Below are positions 1-9,106 of a stretch of DNA of 27,897 bases, piece after piece (the first letter of the stretch is position 1; each line of letters begins with the position of its first letter). The position numbers and the translations under genes are program-made. The stretch is from Acidobacteriota bacterium. Its GTDB lineage: Bacteria > Acidobacteriota > Terriglobia > Bryobacterales > Bryobacteraceae. Location: assembly GCA_003223065.1 (NCBI GenBank), contig QHXU01000001.1, positions 4,054 to 31,950 of the forward strand. Direction: 5' to 3'. The notes beneath the pieces were generated by a model that saw only the letters and a program-made list of their open reading frames with translations, was not told where the DNA came from and did no database searches.

Positions 1-1344
1 TCAGCGGCCGCGGCCGCGCCGTCCTCCGCGCCGGCGCCCAAACCTGCCGAGGACATCGGTGCGTTTCTGCTCACCGCGTTTGGTCTCGGAATAGCGTCGA
101 TCTTCACGCCGTGCGTGTTCCCGATGATCCCCATCACGGTATCCTTTTTCCTGAATCAGCGTGGAGGACTGGTGCAGGCGCTGGTGTTCTCGCTCGGGAT
201 CATTGTGTTATTCTGCGCGCTGGGACTTGGAGTGACCGCCGCGGCGGGTCCTTTCGGCGTTACCCAACTCGGCTCGAATCCATGGGTGAACGGCTTCATT
301 GCGCTCGTGTTCGGGGCGTTCGCATTGAGCTTACTGGGCGCCTTTGAGATTACTCTCCCATCCACTCTGCTCACCAGGCTTGACCAGGCATCGCGCCGTG
401 GAGGCTACTTCGGCACGCTGCTCATGGGCTTGACGTTCTCGTTGACGTCGTTCGCCTGCATCGGACCGTTCATGGGCAGTCTGCTGGTCGCATCCGTGCA
501 GGCGAAGGGCGCGCAGCCGGTGCTCGGAATGTTGAGCTTCGCAACCGGCCTTGCGTCACCGTTCTTTTTCCTGGCCGCGTTCCCGTCGTATTTGAAACGG
601 CTGCCGAAGAGCGGTGGATGGCTCGTGCGGGTGAAGGTCGTGATGGGATTCATCCTTCTCGCGGTGATGCTCAAGTACGTGAGCAACATCGACCAGGTGC
701 TGCAAACGAATTGGCTGACACGCGAACGCTTCCTCGCCGCCTGGTTCGTGCTGTTCACAATGGCGGGCCTGTACCTGTTGGGAGTGCTGCGCCTCGAAGG
801 CATCGAGCCCGGAGACTCGCTGGGAATCGCCCGGCTTTTGACGGCGAGCGTATTTCTCATTTTCGCGTTCAGTCTCTTGCCGGGTATGTTCGGCGCGCCG
901 CTTGGGGAGCTGGACGCGTATGTTCCCGCGGCCGCCGGCGGCGCACGTGCTTCGGGCGAAGCGGGCTCTGTCTGGATGAAGAACCGGTATCGCGAGGCGC
1001 TCGATCAGGCGAGGGGGGAAAACAAGCTCGTGCTGGTGAGTTTCACCGGCTACGCCTGCACCAATTGTCACTGGATGAAAGCCAACATGTTTCCCCGCCC
1101 GCAGATCGCCTCGGCGCTTAAGGACCTGGTACTGGTAGAGCTTTACACCGACGGCACCGACGCGGCGTCCGAAGAAAACCAGAAGCTCCAGGAACAGAAG
1201 TTTTCGACGGTCGCGATACCGTACTACGCGATTCTTGATCCTAACGAAAACGTCATAGACGTCATAGCGACGTTCCCGGGGCTGACCAAGAACACCGGGG
1301 AGTTTTTGGCGTTCTTGAAAACGCGGCCGGTGAGTGCTGGTTAG
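1..1344 (+). CDS. DsbD/ScsB-type thiol:disulfide interchange protein (5' partial)
   Basis: The reading frame is open from base 1, so the gene starts outside the window. The first ~18 residues are Ala/Pro rich, like a linker after a missing N-terminal domain. A DsbD-type polytopic membrane domain follows, with the hallmark Pro-Cys-Val-Phe-Pro-Met-Ile-Pro at about 109-132 and a second membrane cysteine in Phe-Ala-Cys-Ile-Gly-Pro (codon 457-459). These correspond to the redox cysteine pair that carries electrons across the inner membrane. The C-terminal thioredoxin-like domain has a Cys-Thr-Asn-Cys-His active site (cysteine codons 1057 and 1066). The family passes reducing power from cytoplasmic thioredoxin to periplasmic partners. 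A GTG at 115 is an internal codon, not the start. The specific periplasmic partner cannot be told from this fragment. Confidence 0.9.
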   Translation, partial: SAAAAAPSSAPAPKPAEDIGAFLLTAFGLGIASIFTPCVFPMIPITVSFFLNQRGGLVQALVFSLGIIVLFCALGLGVTAAAGPFGVTQLGSNPWVNGFIALVFGAFALSLLGAFEITLPSTLLTRLDQASRRGGYFGTLLMGLTFSLTSFACIGPFMGSLLVASVQAKGAQPVLGMLSFATGLASPFFFLAAFPSYLKRLPKSGGWLVRVKVVMGFILLAVMLKYVSNIDQVLQTNWLTRERFLAAWFVLFTMAGLYLLGVLRLEGIEPGDSLGIARLLTASVFLIFAFSLLPGMFGAPLGELDAYVPAAAGGARASGEAGSVWMKNRYREALDQARGENKLVLVSFTGYACTNCHWMKANMFPRPQIASALKDLVLVELYTDGTDAASEENQKLQEQKFSTVAIPYYAILDPNENVIDVIATFPGLTKNTGEFLAFLKTRPVSAG

Positions 1345-1358
1345 TAAGCGTGCTCACG

Positions 1359-3488
1359 ATGCGATTCGTTCTGCTACTGGCCATTATCTCGCCTGCTTTT
1401 TCCCAAACTCCCATTCGCGGATTTCCTGCCGATCAATGGAAAACCCAGCACGATCTTGAGGAAAAGGCCAAAGCCGTTCCCCAAGCTGAGCGACTGCGCA
1501 TTTACATGGAGCGGATGGCGGACAAGCCGCACCATGCCGGTTCGCCCGGCGCGAAGGCCGTTGCCGATTATGCGCTTGGACAACTGAAGGAGTGGGGACT
1601 CGACGCGCGCATCGAAAGCTTTGAGGCGATGCTGCCGTATCCGGCTGCGCGCGTGCTGGAGATGACCGCGCCCGTGCGCTACCGCGCGCAGATCAAAGAG
1701 CCGGCCTTTCCGGAAGACAAATACACCGCAGAAGCCGGAACGCTCGCGCCCTACAACGCCTACTCGGCATCGGGCGACGTGACCGCGCCGCTCGTATACG
1801 TCAACTACGGTCTGCCTGAGGATTATGAGTCCCTGAAGAAACTGGGAATCGAGGTCAGGGGCAAGATCGTAATCGCGCGCTACGGCAAGAGCTGGCGCGG
1901 CATCAAGCCGAAACTGGCGCAGGAAAACGGAGCGGTGGGATGCCTGATGTATTCGGATCCCCGTGACGACGGCTATTTTCAGAACGACGTCTATCCCAAG
2001 GGCCCGATGCGGCCTCCGCAGGGAGTGCAGCGCGGCAGTGTCCTCGACATGACACTGTACCCGGGCGATCCGCTCTCACCTGGTTGGGCGTCCGAGCACG
2101 GTTCCAGGCGCTTGCCGAGGTCGGACGCAAAGTCGTTGCCGAAGATTCCGGTAATGCCGATCTCCTACGGTGACGCCAAGCCGCTGCTGGAGCAGTTGGC
2201 GGGTCCCGTCGCACCTGAACCGTGGCGCGGCGCGCTGCCCATCACCTACCACACCGGGCCGGGTCCCGCGACGGTGCACCTCAAGCTGGATTTCGATTGG
2301 TCGAACAGGCCGCTCGAAGACGTGGTCGCGAGAATACCCGGCACGGTATACAAGGATCAGTGGATCCTTTACGGGAATCATCACGATGCCTGGGTGAACG
2401 GCGCGAGCGATCCGGTGAGCGGCGCGTGCGTGCTGCTAGAGACCGCCCGCACGCTGGCTTCCCTGCGTAAACAGGGCTGGCAGCCGAAGCGCACCGTCGT
2501 GCTGGCGCTTTGGGACGGCGAGGAGTTCGGGTTGGTGGGCTCGACCGAGTGGGTCGAGAAACATCTCGACGAGCTGGAGCGCAAGGCTGCTGTTTATATC
2601 AACTCGGATTCAAACGGGCGCGGAAGCATTGGCGCCGGTGGCTCGTACACGCTCGAGACATTTACCAAGGAAGTGCTGCGCGAGCTGACGGACCCGGTGA
2701 CTTCGAAGAGTCTGCTCGATTCGCCGCGCAGGCGGCGGCGCGCACAACTCTCGGCGGATGGTTCTCCGCATGAGTTCCAACTCGCGCCCTTGGGCGCCGG
2801 CTCAGACTACGTGCCATTTCTCGATCACGCCGGCGTTGCCAGCCTGAACGTCGGCTTTGGAGGTCCGAATTCGAGCGGAGTGTACCATTCCGCCTACGAC
2901 ACCATCGCGTGGTATCAACGGTTTTCCGACGGCGATTTTGCCTACGGCAAAACTCTGTCGCAGTTGCTGGTCACGATGGTGCTGCGGCTGGCCGACGCCC
3001 CCGTGCTGCCCTTCGAATTTCAATCCCTCGTCCGGACGATCCACCGCTACGTGGACGAAATCCAGAAGGATGTGCAACGGACCTCCGGCGCCGTCGATTT
3101 TCGGGAAGTACAATCGCAGCTGGCCCGCCTCCACACTGCCTCGAGGCTGTACGATGACGAACTTGCCGCGGTGATGAGGCGCGCCGGCCCCATGCCCCTG
3201 GAGCGCCTGGCGAAAGTGAACGAAGCGGTGCAGCGCACCGAGCGGGCGCAACTGCTCTCCGATGGCTTGCCGCGCCGGGAGTGGTATCGTCACCAGCTCT
3301 ACGCGCCTGGTCTGTATACCGGCTACGGTGCAAAAACGTTGCCGGGTGTGCGCGAGGCTATCGAGGCGCAGCGCTGGGAGGAAGCCAATCAGCAGGCACG
3401 CCGCCTGGCGCAGGTGTTGCGCGCGACGGCCTTGCAGGTTGAGGAAGCGGCGAGGCTGCTTGCCTCACTCAGCGAGGCGCGACCTTGA
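1359..3488 (+). CDS. Secreted M28 family metallopeptidase (glutamate carboxypeptidase II-like)
   Basis: About 709 residues, with a signal peptide (hydrophobic stretch ending near Phe-Ser-Gln) and the layout of the GCPII/transferrin-receptor branch of M28: a PA-like insert, a zinc peptidase core and a C-terminal helical dimerisation-type region. All co-catalytic zinc residues are visible: His341 in Asn-His-His-Asp-Ala-Trp, Asp351 in Ala-Ser-Asp-Pro, the Glu388-Glu389 pair in Trp-Asp-Gly-Glu-Glu-Phe-Gly, Asp417 in Asn-Ser-Asp-Ser, and His510 in Tyr-His-Ser. It should therefore be an active aminopeptidase or carboxypeptidase acting on exported peptides. I chose ATG 1359 because it places a clean signal peptide; an in-frame GTG at 1350 is possible. 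It follows the DsbD gene by 14 bases. Its 3' end overlaps the convergent gene by 24 bases. Confidence 0.92.
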   Translation: MRFVLLLAIISPAFSQTPIRGFPADQWKTQHDLEEKAKAVPQAERLRIYMERMADKPHHAGSPGAKAVADYALGQLKEWGLDARIESFEAMLPYPAARVLEMTAPVRYRAQIKEPAFPEDKYTAEAGTLAPYNAYSASGDVTAPLVYVNYGLPEDYESLKKLGIEVRGKIVIARYGKSWRGIKPKLAQENGAVGCLMYSDPRDDGYFQNDVYPKGPMRPPQGVQRGSVLDMTLYPGDPLSPGWASEHGSRRLPRSDAKSLPKIPVMPISYGDAKPLLEQLAGPVAPEPWRGALPITYHTGPGPATVHLKLDFDWSNRPLEDVVARIPGTVYKDQWILYGNHHDAWVNGASDPVSGACVLLETARTLASLRKQGWQPKRTVVLALWDGEEFGLVGSTEWVEKHLDELERKAAVYINSDSNGRGSIGAGGSYTLETFTKEVLRELTDPVTSKSLLDSPRRRRRAQLSADGSPHEFQLAPLGAGSDYVPFLDHAGVASLNVGFGGPNSSGVYHSAYDTIAWYQRFSDGDFAYGKTLSQLLVTMVLRLADAPVLPFEFQSLVRTIHRYVDEIQKDVQRTSGAVDFREVQSQLARLHTASRLYDDELAAVMRRAGPMPLERLAKVNEAVQRTERAQLLSDGLPRREWYRHQLYAPGLYTGYGAKTLPGVREAIEAQRWEEANQQARRLAQVLRATALQVEEAARLLASLSEARP

Positions 3489-5849
3489 GGGAGCAGGTGT
3501 GAGCACAATCACCAGCATCGCGCACAAGTACAGCGCCCCTCCTGCGAGCAGGGTCGCGCGCAGCCCGATGTAAATCGCCAGAAAGATCGCCGCGGCCGAG
3601 CCGAGCACGCTCGACGCCGAATTCAACGACCACGCCCAGCGTACGGAGGCGGCATGCCGTTGCTCCAGACGCCGCAGCCCGCTGGGAAAAGGCATGCCCA
3701 TCAGGAACGCAGCGGGCGCGATGACGATCGAGGTAATCGCCAGTTTTGCTGGAAGCGGCCATGTGGCGGCGGCGGTGGTGAGGTGCGCCGATCCGAACGC
3801 CAGCGCGGAGACCAGCACCGCGGTTGAGATCAGCACGACCGTGAGCTTGCGATCGTCCCCCGCCACCGCACGGCGGCTGAAATAGCTGCCGGCGCCGCTC
3901 GCCACGAGCATTGAAAACACGATCACCGTCAGCGCGTAAGTCGGATGGCCGAGCAACAGAACGAACTTCTGGATCAGCGCCACCTGGATCAGGATGTAAC
4001 CCGCGCCAAGACACAGGAAATACAACAAGAAGACGGCTATCCCTTTTGATTTGGGCAATCGGCTTCGCAGCAGCAGCCGAGGCAGCACCAGGATCAGCCC
4101 CGTGGCGCCGACGCTCACCGCGACTAACGCGAACAGAAGCGGCACCGCGCGATTGATTTTGTAATCTTCGCTCTGCTTGTTGGCGTGTTCAACGAAGTCC
4201 CACACGTCGCGCGGCTGAACCGTGTAAAAGAAGAAGGGGCGGTCATCATTCACGGGCGAAACGTCATAGGGATAAGCTCGCCAGAACGTTTCGGGGTTCT
4301 CGCTGGTCAGAAGCCGCGCGAACGCGCTCGAGGGAGAATCGCCGGGCAGGTAAACCGGCTCGAGGCGCCCATCGTTGATGATTCCCCGCGCATTCGCAAG
4401 GTCGGTGGCGGAAAACGGTTTCCGCGAAATGAGTACGGTGTCCTGCGCGCCCCAGCCTTGGAGCTTCGCGGCGTCCTCCCGGGCGACGATCACATGGCGC
4501 GCCGGCTCCTGTTCGCCCAGCTGCTTCAGCGCTACCATGGCCAGCGAAACCAGGCGAAGCGATTCGCGAGGCGGCTCGAATCCCCAGCGTGTAAACGCTA
4601 GCACGCCGTCATCGGTCAGATGCGAGAAATAATCGTCGAACGCATCCGTGGTGTAGAGATTGTTTTCGGAGAGCGCGAATGCGCCGGCGGCGGTGGAGGC
4701 CCACGTATCCACCAGCGTCGCTTGCAACACCTGATATTTTTCGCGGCTGCGGCGCACGAAGGAGCGCCCGTCCTCGATGTACAGCCGCACTTGCGGCAGC
4801 AAGTAAAGGCCGTGATTTTCGCGCACGAACCTTTCGCGCATCACGGTCTGAGCGATGATCGGATTGATTTCAACGGCGGTGATGTCGTCGCTGCCGGAGG
4901 CGAGGGCCCGCGAAACGTCGACGCCGCCTCCCGCGCCGATCACCAACGCCTTCGCTCCGGGACGGATGGCGTAAGGCAGGCCCGGCCCTTGGTGCAGCAG
5001 TTGCCAGCGCTCCCGCGGCGTGACGCCGCGGTGCCAATCTAACGTCGAAATTCCGGTGGAGGCGTCAGCATCGATGACGATGCTCCAGTAGCCGCTAGGC
5101 TCCCAGGTTACGCCCACGCGCGAAAAGCTGTTCCAGGCAACGAAGACCTCGTGGGGCAGGGCGCGGCCCTTGGCGATACGGATGTCGAGCAACGGGTGGA
5201 GGCCGTTCACCACCATCAGAGCCGCCAGCAGGAGCGAAATCGACACGGCCGCCACTCGCCTCCGGTGCGCGCCGGCCTGATTGAACCAAATCGCGGCGGA
5301 GATACCGTAGAGCACGCCCGCCGCGAGCACCGTATTCGGGCCTCCGAACAGGTTCAGAAACGGGATGAGCAGCAGGCAGCCCGACGCGGCGCCGGCGAGG
5401 TCGAAGAAGTAGGCTCGATCGACGCGATCGATCGCTTCGGAGATGGCGCTCGACACCACGGCGCCCGCGAGAAAGAAGGGCATTGCGCTTGCCACATAGA
5501 TCGCGGCGAACGTAAGGTTGCCTGCAGCCGGCGGCCGTGAAAGCACGAACCACAATGCAAGCACGACGCACAGGCTATTGGCTGCGGCCAGTTCGCCAAG
5601 CTTCGCGTACAGGTTTCCGGGCCTCCCCGCGACGACATAAGAGAACACGCCGCCCGCGCCCAGGCCGAACAGCGCGATCGAAATCGCCAAAAATGCGAAG
5701 TGATAATAGAAAACGACGGAGAATATACGCGTCAGCGCCAATTCCAGGACGAGTGTGCCGAGCGTTGTGAAAGCCAACCCGAGATAAAGCTGCGTCCAGT
5801 GGACATTCTCGGAAGCGCGGGGCGAGGCCGTGGAGACGATGCGCGACAA
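3465..5849 (-). CDS. Polytopic membrane protein with central spermidine-synthase-like (SAM-fold) domain
   Basis: The 794-residue product has about seven hydrophobic segments in residues 20-220, a soluble domain at about 230-540, and another block of membrane helices at about 570-785. The soluble domain has a Rossmann nucleotide loop (Val-Ile-Gly-Ala-Gly-Gly-Gly-Val-Asp, residues 303-311), an acidic end of strand two (Ala-Val-Glu-Ile-Asn-Pro) and a Glu-Asp-Gly-Arg segment, as in spermidine synthases. Membrane-fused aminopropyltransferase-like proteins are known from several phyla, mostly with unproven substrates. No speD, speA or other polyamine gene is nearby, so I do not claim spermidine synthesis. 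The only possible start upstream of the first membrane helix is TTG 5849, since an in-frame TAA lies just upstream. It is the last gene of a minus-strand operon, 26 bases after its neighbour. Confidence 0.85.
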   Translation of the reverse strand: MSRIVSTASPRASENVHWTQLYLGLAFTTLGTLVLELALTRIFSVVFYYHFAFLAISIALFGLGAGGVFSYVVAGRPGNLYAKLGELAAANSLCVVLALWFVLSRPPAAGNLTFAAIYVASAMPFFLAGAVVSSAISEAIDRVDRAYFFDLAGAASGCLLLIPFLNLFGGPNTVLAAGVLYGISAAIWFNQAGAHRRRVAAVSISLLLAALMVVNGLHPLLDIRIAKGRALPHEVFVAWNSFSRVGVTWEPSGYWSIVIDADASTGISTLDWHRGVTPRERWQLLHQGPGLPYAIRPGAKALVIGAGGGVDVSRALASGSDDITAVEINPIIAQTVMRERFVRENHGLYLLPQVRLYIEDGRSFVRRSREKYQVLQATLVDTWASTAAGAFALSENNLYTTDAFDDYFSHLTDDGVLAFTRWGFEPPRESLRLVSLAMVALKQLGEQEPARHVIVAREDAAKLQGWGAQDTVLISRKPFSATDLANARGIINDGRLEPVYLPGDSPSSAFARLLTSENPETFWRAYPYDVSPVNDDRPFFFYTVQPRDVWDFVEHANKQSEDYKINRAVPLLFALVAVSVGATGLILVLPRLLLRSRLPKSKGIAVFLLYFLCLGAGYILIQVALIQKFVLLLGHPTYALTVIVFSMLVASGAGSYFSRRAVAGDDRKLTVVLISTAVLVSALAFGSAHLTTAAATWPLPAKLAITSIVIAPAAFLMGMPFPSGLRRLEQRHAASVRWAWSLNSASSVLGSAAAIFLAIYIGLRATLLAGGALYLCAMLVIVLTPAPSRSRLAE

Positions 5850-5875
5850 GTCACTACTTTAGCAGCGCCTACCCT

Positions 5876-7033
5876 TCAGAGTCCGGTGAGGCCCCGGACC
5901 ACGCCGATGATCTGACCCGATAGACTCAGGCCGATATCCGGATCGATCAGAAAGATTGGCGCCAGAGCGAGCCACGGCCGTGTGGCGAAGTCCGCGAGCG
6001 CGGTCAACAGAAGAAACGGCGTCAGCACCCGGCCGAAGGCATAGGGGGTCTCCCAGACCGACGCGCCGCGCAGGAATATCACGAACAGCGCGAGACCGTA
6101 CACCGCGGAGGCGAGCGCGTCCCACCGGCGCTTTCCCGCCAAAGCCGCGGCTGCAATCAGCGCCAGCGCCACCCCCGCCAGCGCGGCGTAATCCGAAGCC
6201 ACTACGAGCGCATTCTTCGCCGGCGGCAAAGGGTAAAGGATCGGATGAAAGAGGCGATCGACGAAGCCCTCGAGCGGAATCCAGCCCATGTAAAGCGAAG
6301 CGGGCGCGCCCTGAAGACGTTGCATCACGAATGCGAACCAGGCAAACGCGGGCAGCATGGCGGCTGCAATCCAGGCGCAATCCGCGAACCGCCGGCGCGT
6401 CAACAGGAACACACTATAGCCCGCGATCAGCGGCAACGCTGTTTCGCGCGCCACAGGAGCGCATGCGAGCACCAGGAATAGCGCCCATCGCGGCCCTTTG
6501 GCGGCATACAGGGCAAAGGCTACCGCCAGCGCGGCGAGCGCGATGTCTGAAAGCATGCGGTCGATGGACGTGATCGTCGCTGGTGTCAAGACGAACGCCA
6601 GCCCCCACGCTGGATGCAGTCCACTGCGGGACGCGAACTGCGCCAGCCAGTACACGCCGAGGAAAGCGAACCCAAGGATGACCGTGAAGTACGCCGCGTC
6701 TATCCACCTCTGATTGCCGAGCGCCAGTATCCAGGCAAGCGCCGGAACCAGGATGCGGCGATAACGGAACGCGGGCGAATCTATCGCGGTGGCAAAGTGC
6801 CGGCGCATCCACGGATCGTGCGCCATGAGGTGATAGAACTGGCCGTCATAACCGTATGTTGCCGCGAAAATGTAGGAGCGTTCGCCGGGAACTACGGCTG
6901 GAACCTTCATCCTATCGCCGATGCAGAACAGCCCTGTCCAATTGCCTCCGTAGTTGTAACGCACGGTGAGGAACTGCCAGAACCAAAAAAGCAGGGCGGC
7001 GGCCAGGCCCAGAACTGCGGGACGGCGCGGCAT
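5876..7033 (-). CDS. Polytopic membrane protein, GT-C glycosyltransferase-like
   Basis: About 385 residues with roughly nine to ten hydrophobic segments. Before the second membrane helix there is a conserved-looking extracytoplasmic loop, Gly-Tyr-Asp-Gly-Gln-Phe-Tyr (Asp near residue 63), followed by His-Asp-Pro. Similar DGQFY-type loops occur in polytopic proteins linked to cell-surface glycan formation and in GT-C-fold sugar transferases that use polyprenyl-phosphate sugars. The exact reaction cannot be named. The start may be the ATG at 7033 or the GTG at 7036; the GTG abuts the stop codon (TAG) of the upstream transporter gene, so the two are surely co-transcribed and probably translationally coupled. 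Confidence 0.75.
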   Translation of the reverse strand: MPRRPAVLGLAAALLFWFWQFLTVRYNYGGNWTGLFCIGDRMKVPAVVPGERSYIFAATYGYDGQFYHLMAHDPWMRRHFATAIDSPAFRYRRILVPALAWILALGNQRWIDAAYFTVILGFAFLGVYWLAQFASRSGLHPAWGLAFVLTPATITSIDRMLSDIALAALAVAFALYAAKGPRWALFLVLACAPVARETALPLIAGYSVFLLTRRRFADCAWIAAAMLPAFAWFAFVMQRLQGAPASLYMGWIPLEGFVDRLFHPILYPLPPAKNALVVASDYAALAGVALALIAAAALAGKRRWDALASAVYGLALFVIFLRGASVWETPYAFGRVLTPFLLLTALADFATRPWLALAPIFLIDPDIGLSLSGQIIGVVRGLTGL

Positions 7034-7036
7034 CAC

Positions 7037-9070
7037 CTACATCATCGCGGCGGGCGGCGCGGGATCCTCGGGCCGGCCCGCCTTCGACAGCGGCAGCCGG
7101 ATCATCATCAGCGCCAGCAGAAGCATCACGGCGAATCCGGCCAGGTACGATGGCTGCTTGGAGAACTCCGGCACGGGCCAGTCCTTGAAGCGAAACGTGG
7201 CGATCACAAGGCCGATCAGCGCCTCGCCGGCGATCAGGCCGCTCGCGATCAGAATTCCGACGCTCTCCACCCGCGTGCGCTGCGCCTCGTTGTGACCCGC
7301 CGAGCGGCTGAAGGAATTCGTCACCCAGCGCAGCATGCCGCCCACGAAAATCGCGAAGGTCGTCGGAAAGGGCAAATACATGCCGACCGCCACCAGCATG
7401 GGGCTGCGCACGCGCAGCATGATGAGCGCCACGCCGAACATCGCGCCGGTGACCACCAGCGGCCACGGCATCTCTCCGCCGACGATGCCCTGCGCGAGTG
7501 CGGCCATCAGCCCGGCTTGCGGCGCGGGCAGCTTCGCATCGCCGAAGCCCGTGCCGCCGGCCTTGATGTTGCCCACGTGCAGCACGTAAAGCGGATAGTA
7601 CATTACAAGGCTGGCCACCACCACGGCGATCAATTCGACGATTTGGATGCTGCGCGGCGTGCCTCCCAGGATGTAACCCGCTTTGAAATCCTGCAGCAGC
7701 TCACCCGCGACCGCCGAGGAGACACAAACCACGGCCGCTACTCCCAGCACCACGGCTACTCCGCCCGGACCCGAAATCCCGAGTGCGACCATCAGCACTG
7801 CGGCGATGATGAGGGTCGAAAGCGTCAGTCCGGAAATCGGATTGTTCGACGAGCCGATCATTCCGACCAGGTTCCCCGAGACCGTGGCAAAAAAGAAACC
7901 CACCAGCAACATCACCACTGCCGCCACGACGCCAGCCAATACCATGCCGGAAATCTGGATGTAGAGAGCGATCATCAGCACGAACATCACGGCGATCAGC
8001 GAGAATACGGTTTTCGAGCCCATGTAACGCTCAGTGCGCGCCATCGATTCGAGCGGCGGCGCTCCGTGGCGCACTTCGCTCAGCGCGCGTCCCAGGCTCG
8101 ACGTAAGGTTCTTGCCCATCCGGAATAGTGTGTATGCGGCGCCCACCAGCATGCCGCCCACCGCGATCGGCCGGACAATGTAGCGCCAGACCGCGTTGGC
8201 GGGACCAGCCCAGCCTTCAACGTCCGAGGCCGGCGGAAGAAATTCCTGCAGCCTCGGTCCGAGAAAGTACATCAGCAGCGGAACCAGCACTCCCCAGGCC
8301 AGCACTCCGCCGGAAAATTGCAAGGCTGCCAGCTCGGGTCCGATCACATAACCAACTCCCATGTACGCGGGGCTGACCGTCGGCGCCGCGACTGTGGAAA
8401 CCGCGCCGGTCTGGAGCACGTTCCTGCTGCCGGGCGCGCCCAGCCGGACGAAACTTTTTCCAAGCTGCCCGATGCCGAAGAAAAATCCTTTGTCCACCGC
8501 GTAGAGATGAAATTCGCCGAGCATCTGGACCAAGGCGCCGAGCCCGATGTTCCAGAACAAGTACCGCGCGGCCTCGGCGCCGCGCCGGCCGGCCTTGTGG
8601 ATCTCGGCCGCGGCTACCGATTCAGGGAAAGGAAGCGCCGGATCCTCCACCATCACGCGCCGCACCAGCGATACGAACAGAACGCCGAGCACGCCGCCGA
8701 CAATCATCAACGCCGTCGACTTCCAGTACGCGTGCGCAGGATCGAAAGATTCCCAGGAGCCTGCGATGAGAAATGCAGGCAGCGTAAAGATGGCTCCTGC
8801 CGCGACGGATTCGCCGATGGAGCCTGCGGTGCGGGCGATGTTCTCTTCGAGCACCGAAGCTTTCCAGGCTCGCAGCACCGCCATGCCAATCACCGCCGCT
8901 GGATATGTGGCCGCGATCGTGATGCCGGCGCGCAAGCCGAGATAGGCGTTCGCCGCGCCCAGGATCACCGTCATCACCAGGCCGAGCAACACGGCGCGCA
9001 GCGTGAATTCCTTCATGCTGACGTTTTCGGGAACAAAGGGACGATGTTGGCTCACGAAAGGTTGGCTCAT
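7037..9070 (-). CDS. OPT family oligopeptide transporter
   Basis: About 677 residues, almost entirely hydrophobic, with the repeated helices of the OPT (oligopeptide transporter) superfamily. The N-terminal part has Asn-Ala-Tyr-Leu-Gly-Leu-Arg-Ala-Gly at about residue 40, a family signature. Further inside are Gly-Met-Ile-Gly-Ser-Ser-Asn-Asn-Pro-Ile-Ser-Gly and other Gly/Pro-rich motifs typical of prokaryotic OPT proteins. The family imports small peptides or metal-chelator complexes with protons; the substrate here is unknown. I set the start at ATG 9070, where homology begins; the open frame extends much further upstream but only as a shadow of the divergent MFS gene. A later ATG at 9016 is an alternative. 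It is the first gene of the three-gene minus operon, with 36 bases to the divergent neighbour. Confidence 0.93.
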   Translation of the reverse strand: MSQPFVSQHRPFVPENVSMKEFTLRAVLLGLVMTVILGAANAYLGLRAGITIAATYPAAVIGMAVLRAWKASVLEENIARTAGSIGESVAAGAIFTLPAFLIAGSWESFDPAHAYWKSTALMIVGGVLGVLFVSLVRRVMVEDPALPFPESVAAAEIHKAGRRGAEAARYLFWNIGLGALVQMLGEFHLYAVDKGFFFGIGQLGKSFVRLGAPGSRNVLQTGAVSTVAAPTVSPAYMGVGYVIGPELAALQFSGGVLAWGVLVPLLMYFLGPRLQEFLPPASDVEGWAGPANAVWRYIVRPIAVGGMLVGAAYTLFRMGKNLTSSLGRALSEVRHGAPPLESMARTERYMGSKTVFSLIAVMFVLMIALYIQISGMVLAGVVAAVVMLLVGFFFATVSGNLVGMIGSSNNPISGLTLSTLIIAAVLMVALGISGPGGVAVVLGVAAVVCVSSAVAGELLQDFKAGYILGGTPRSIQIVELIAVVVASLVMYYPLYVLHVGNIKAGGTGFGDAKLPAPQAGLMAALAQGIVGGEMPWPLVVTGAMFGVALIMLRVRSPMLVAVGMYLPFPTTFAIFVGGMLRWVTNSFSRSAGHNEAQRTRVESVGILIASGLIAGEALIGLVIATFRFKDWPVPEFSKQPSYLAGFAVMLLLALMMIRLPLSKAGRPEDPAPPAAMM

Positions 9071-9106
9071 GGCGTTCAGTCCAAGATACAATGAAATTTC
9101 GCGCCG

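Noticed and set aside
6614..8128. 504-codon plus-strand open frame
   Set aside because: It lies opposite the OPT and GT-C-like genes, and its His/Arg/Gln/Asp-rich product is typical of an antisense shadow of hydrophobic genes in G+C-rich DNA.
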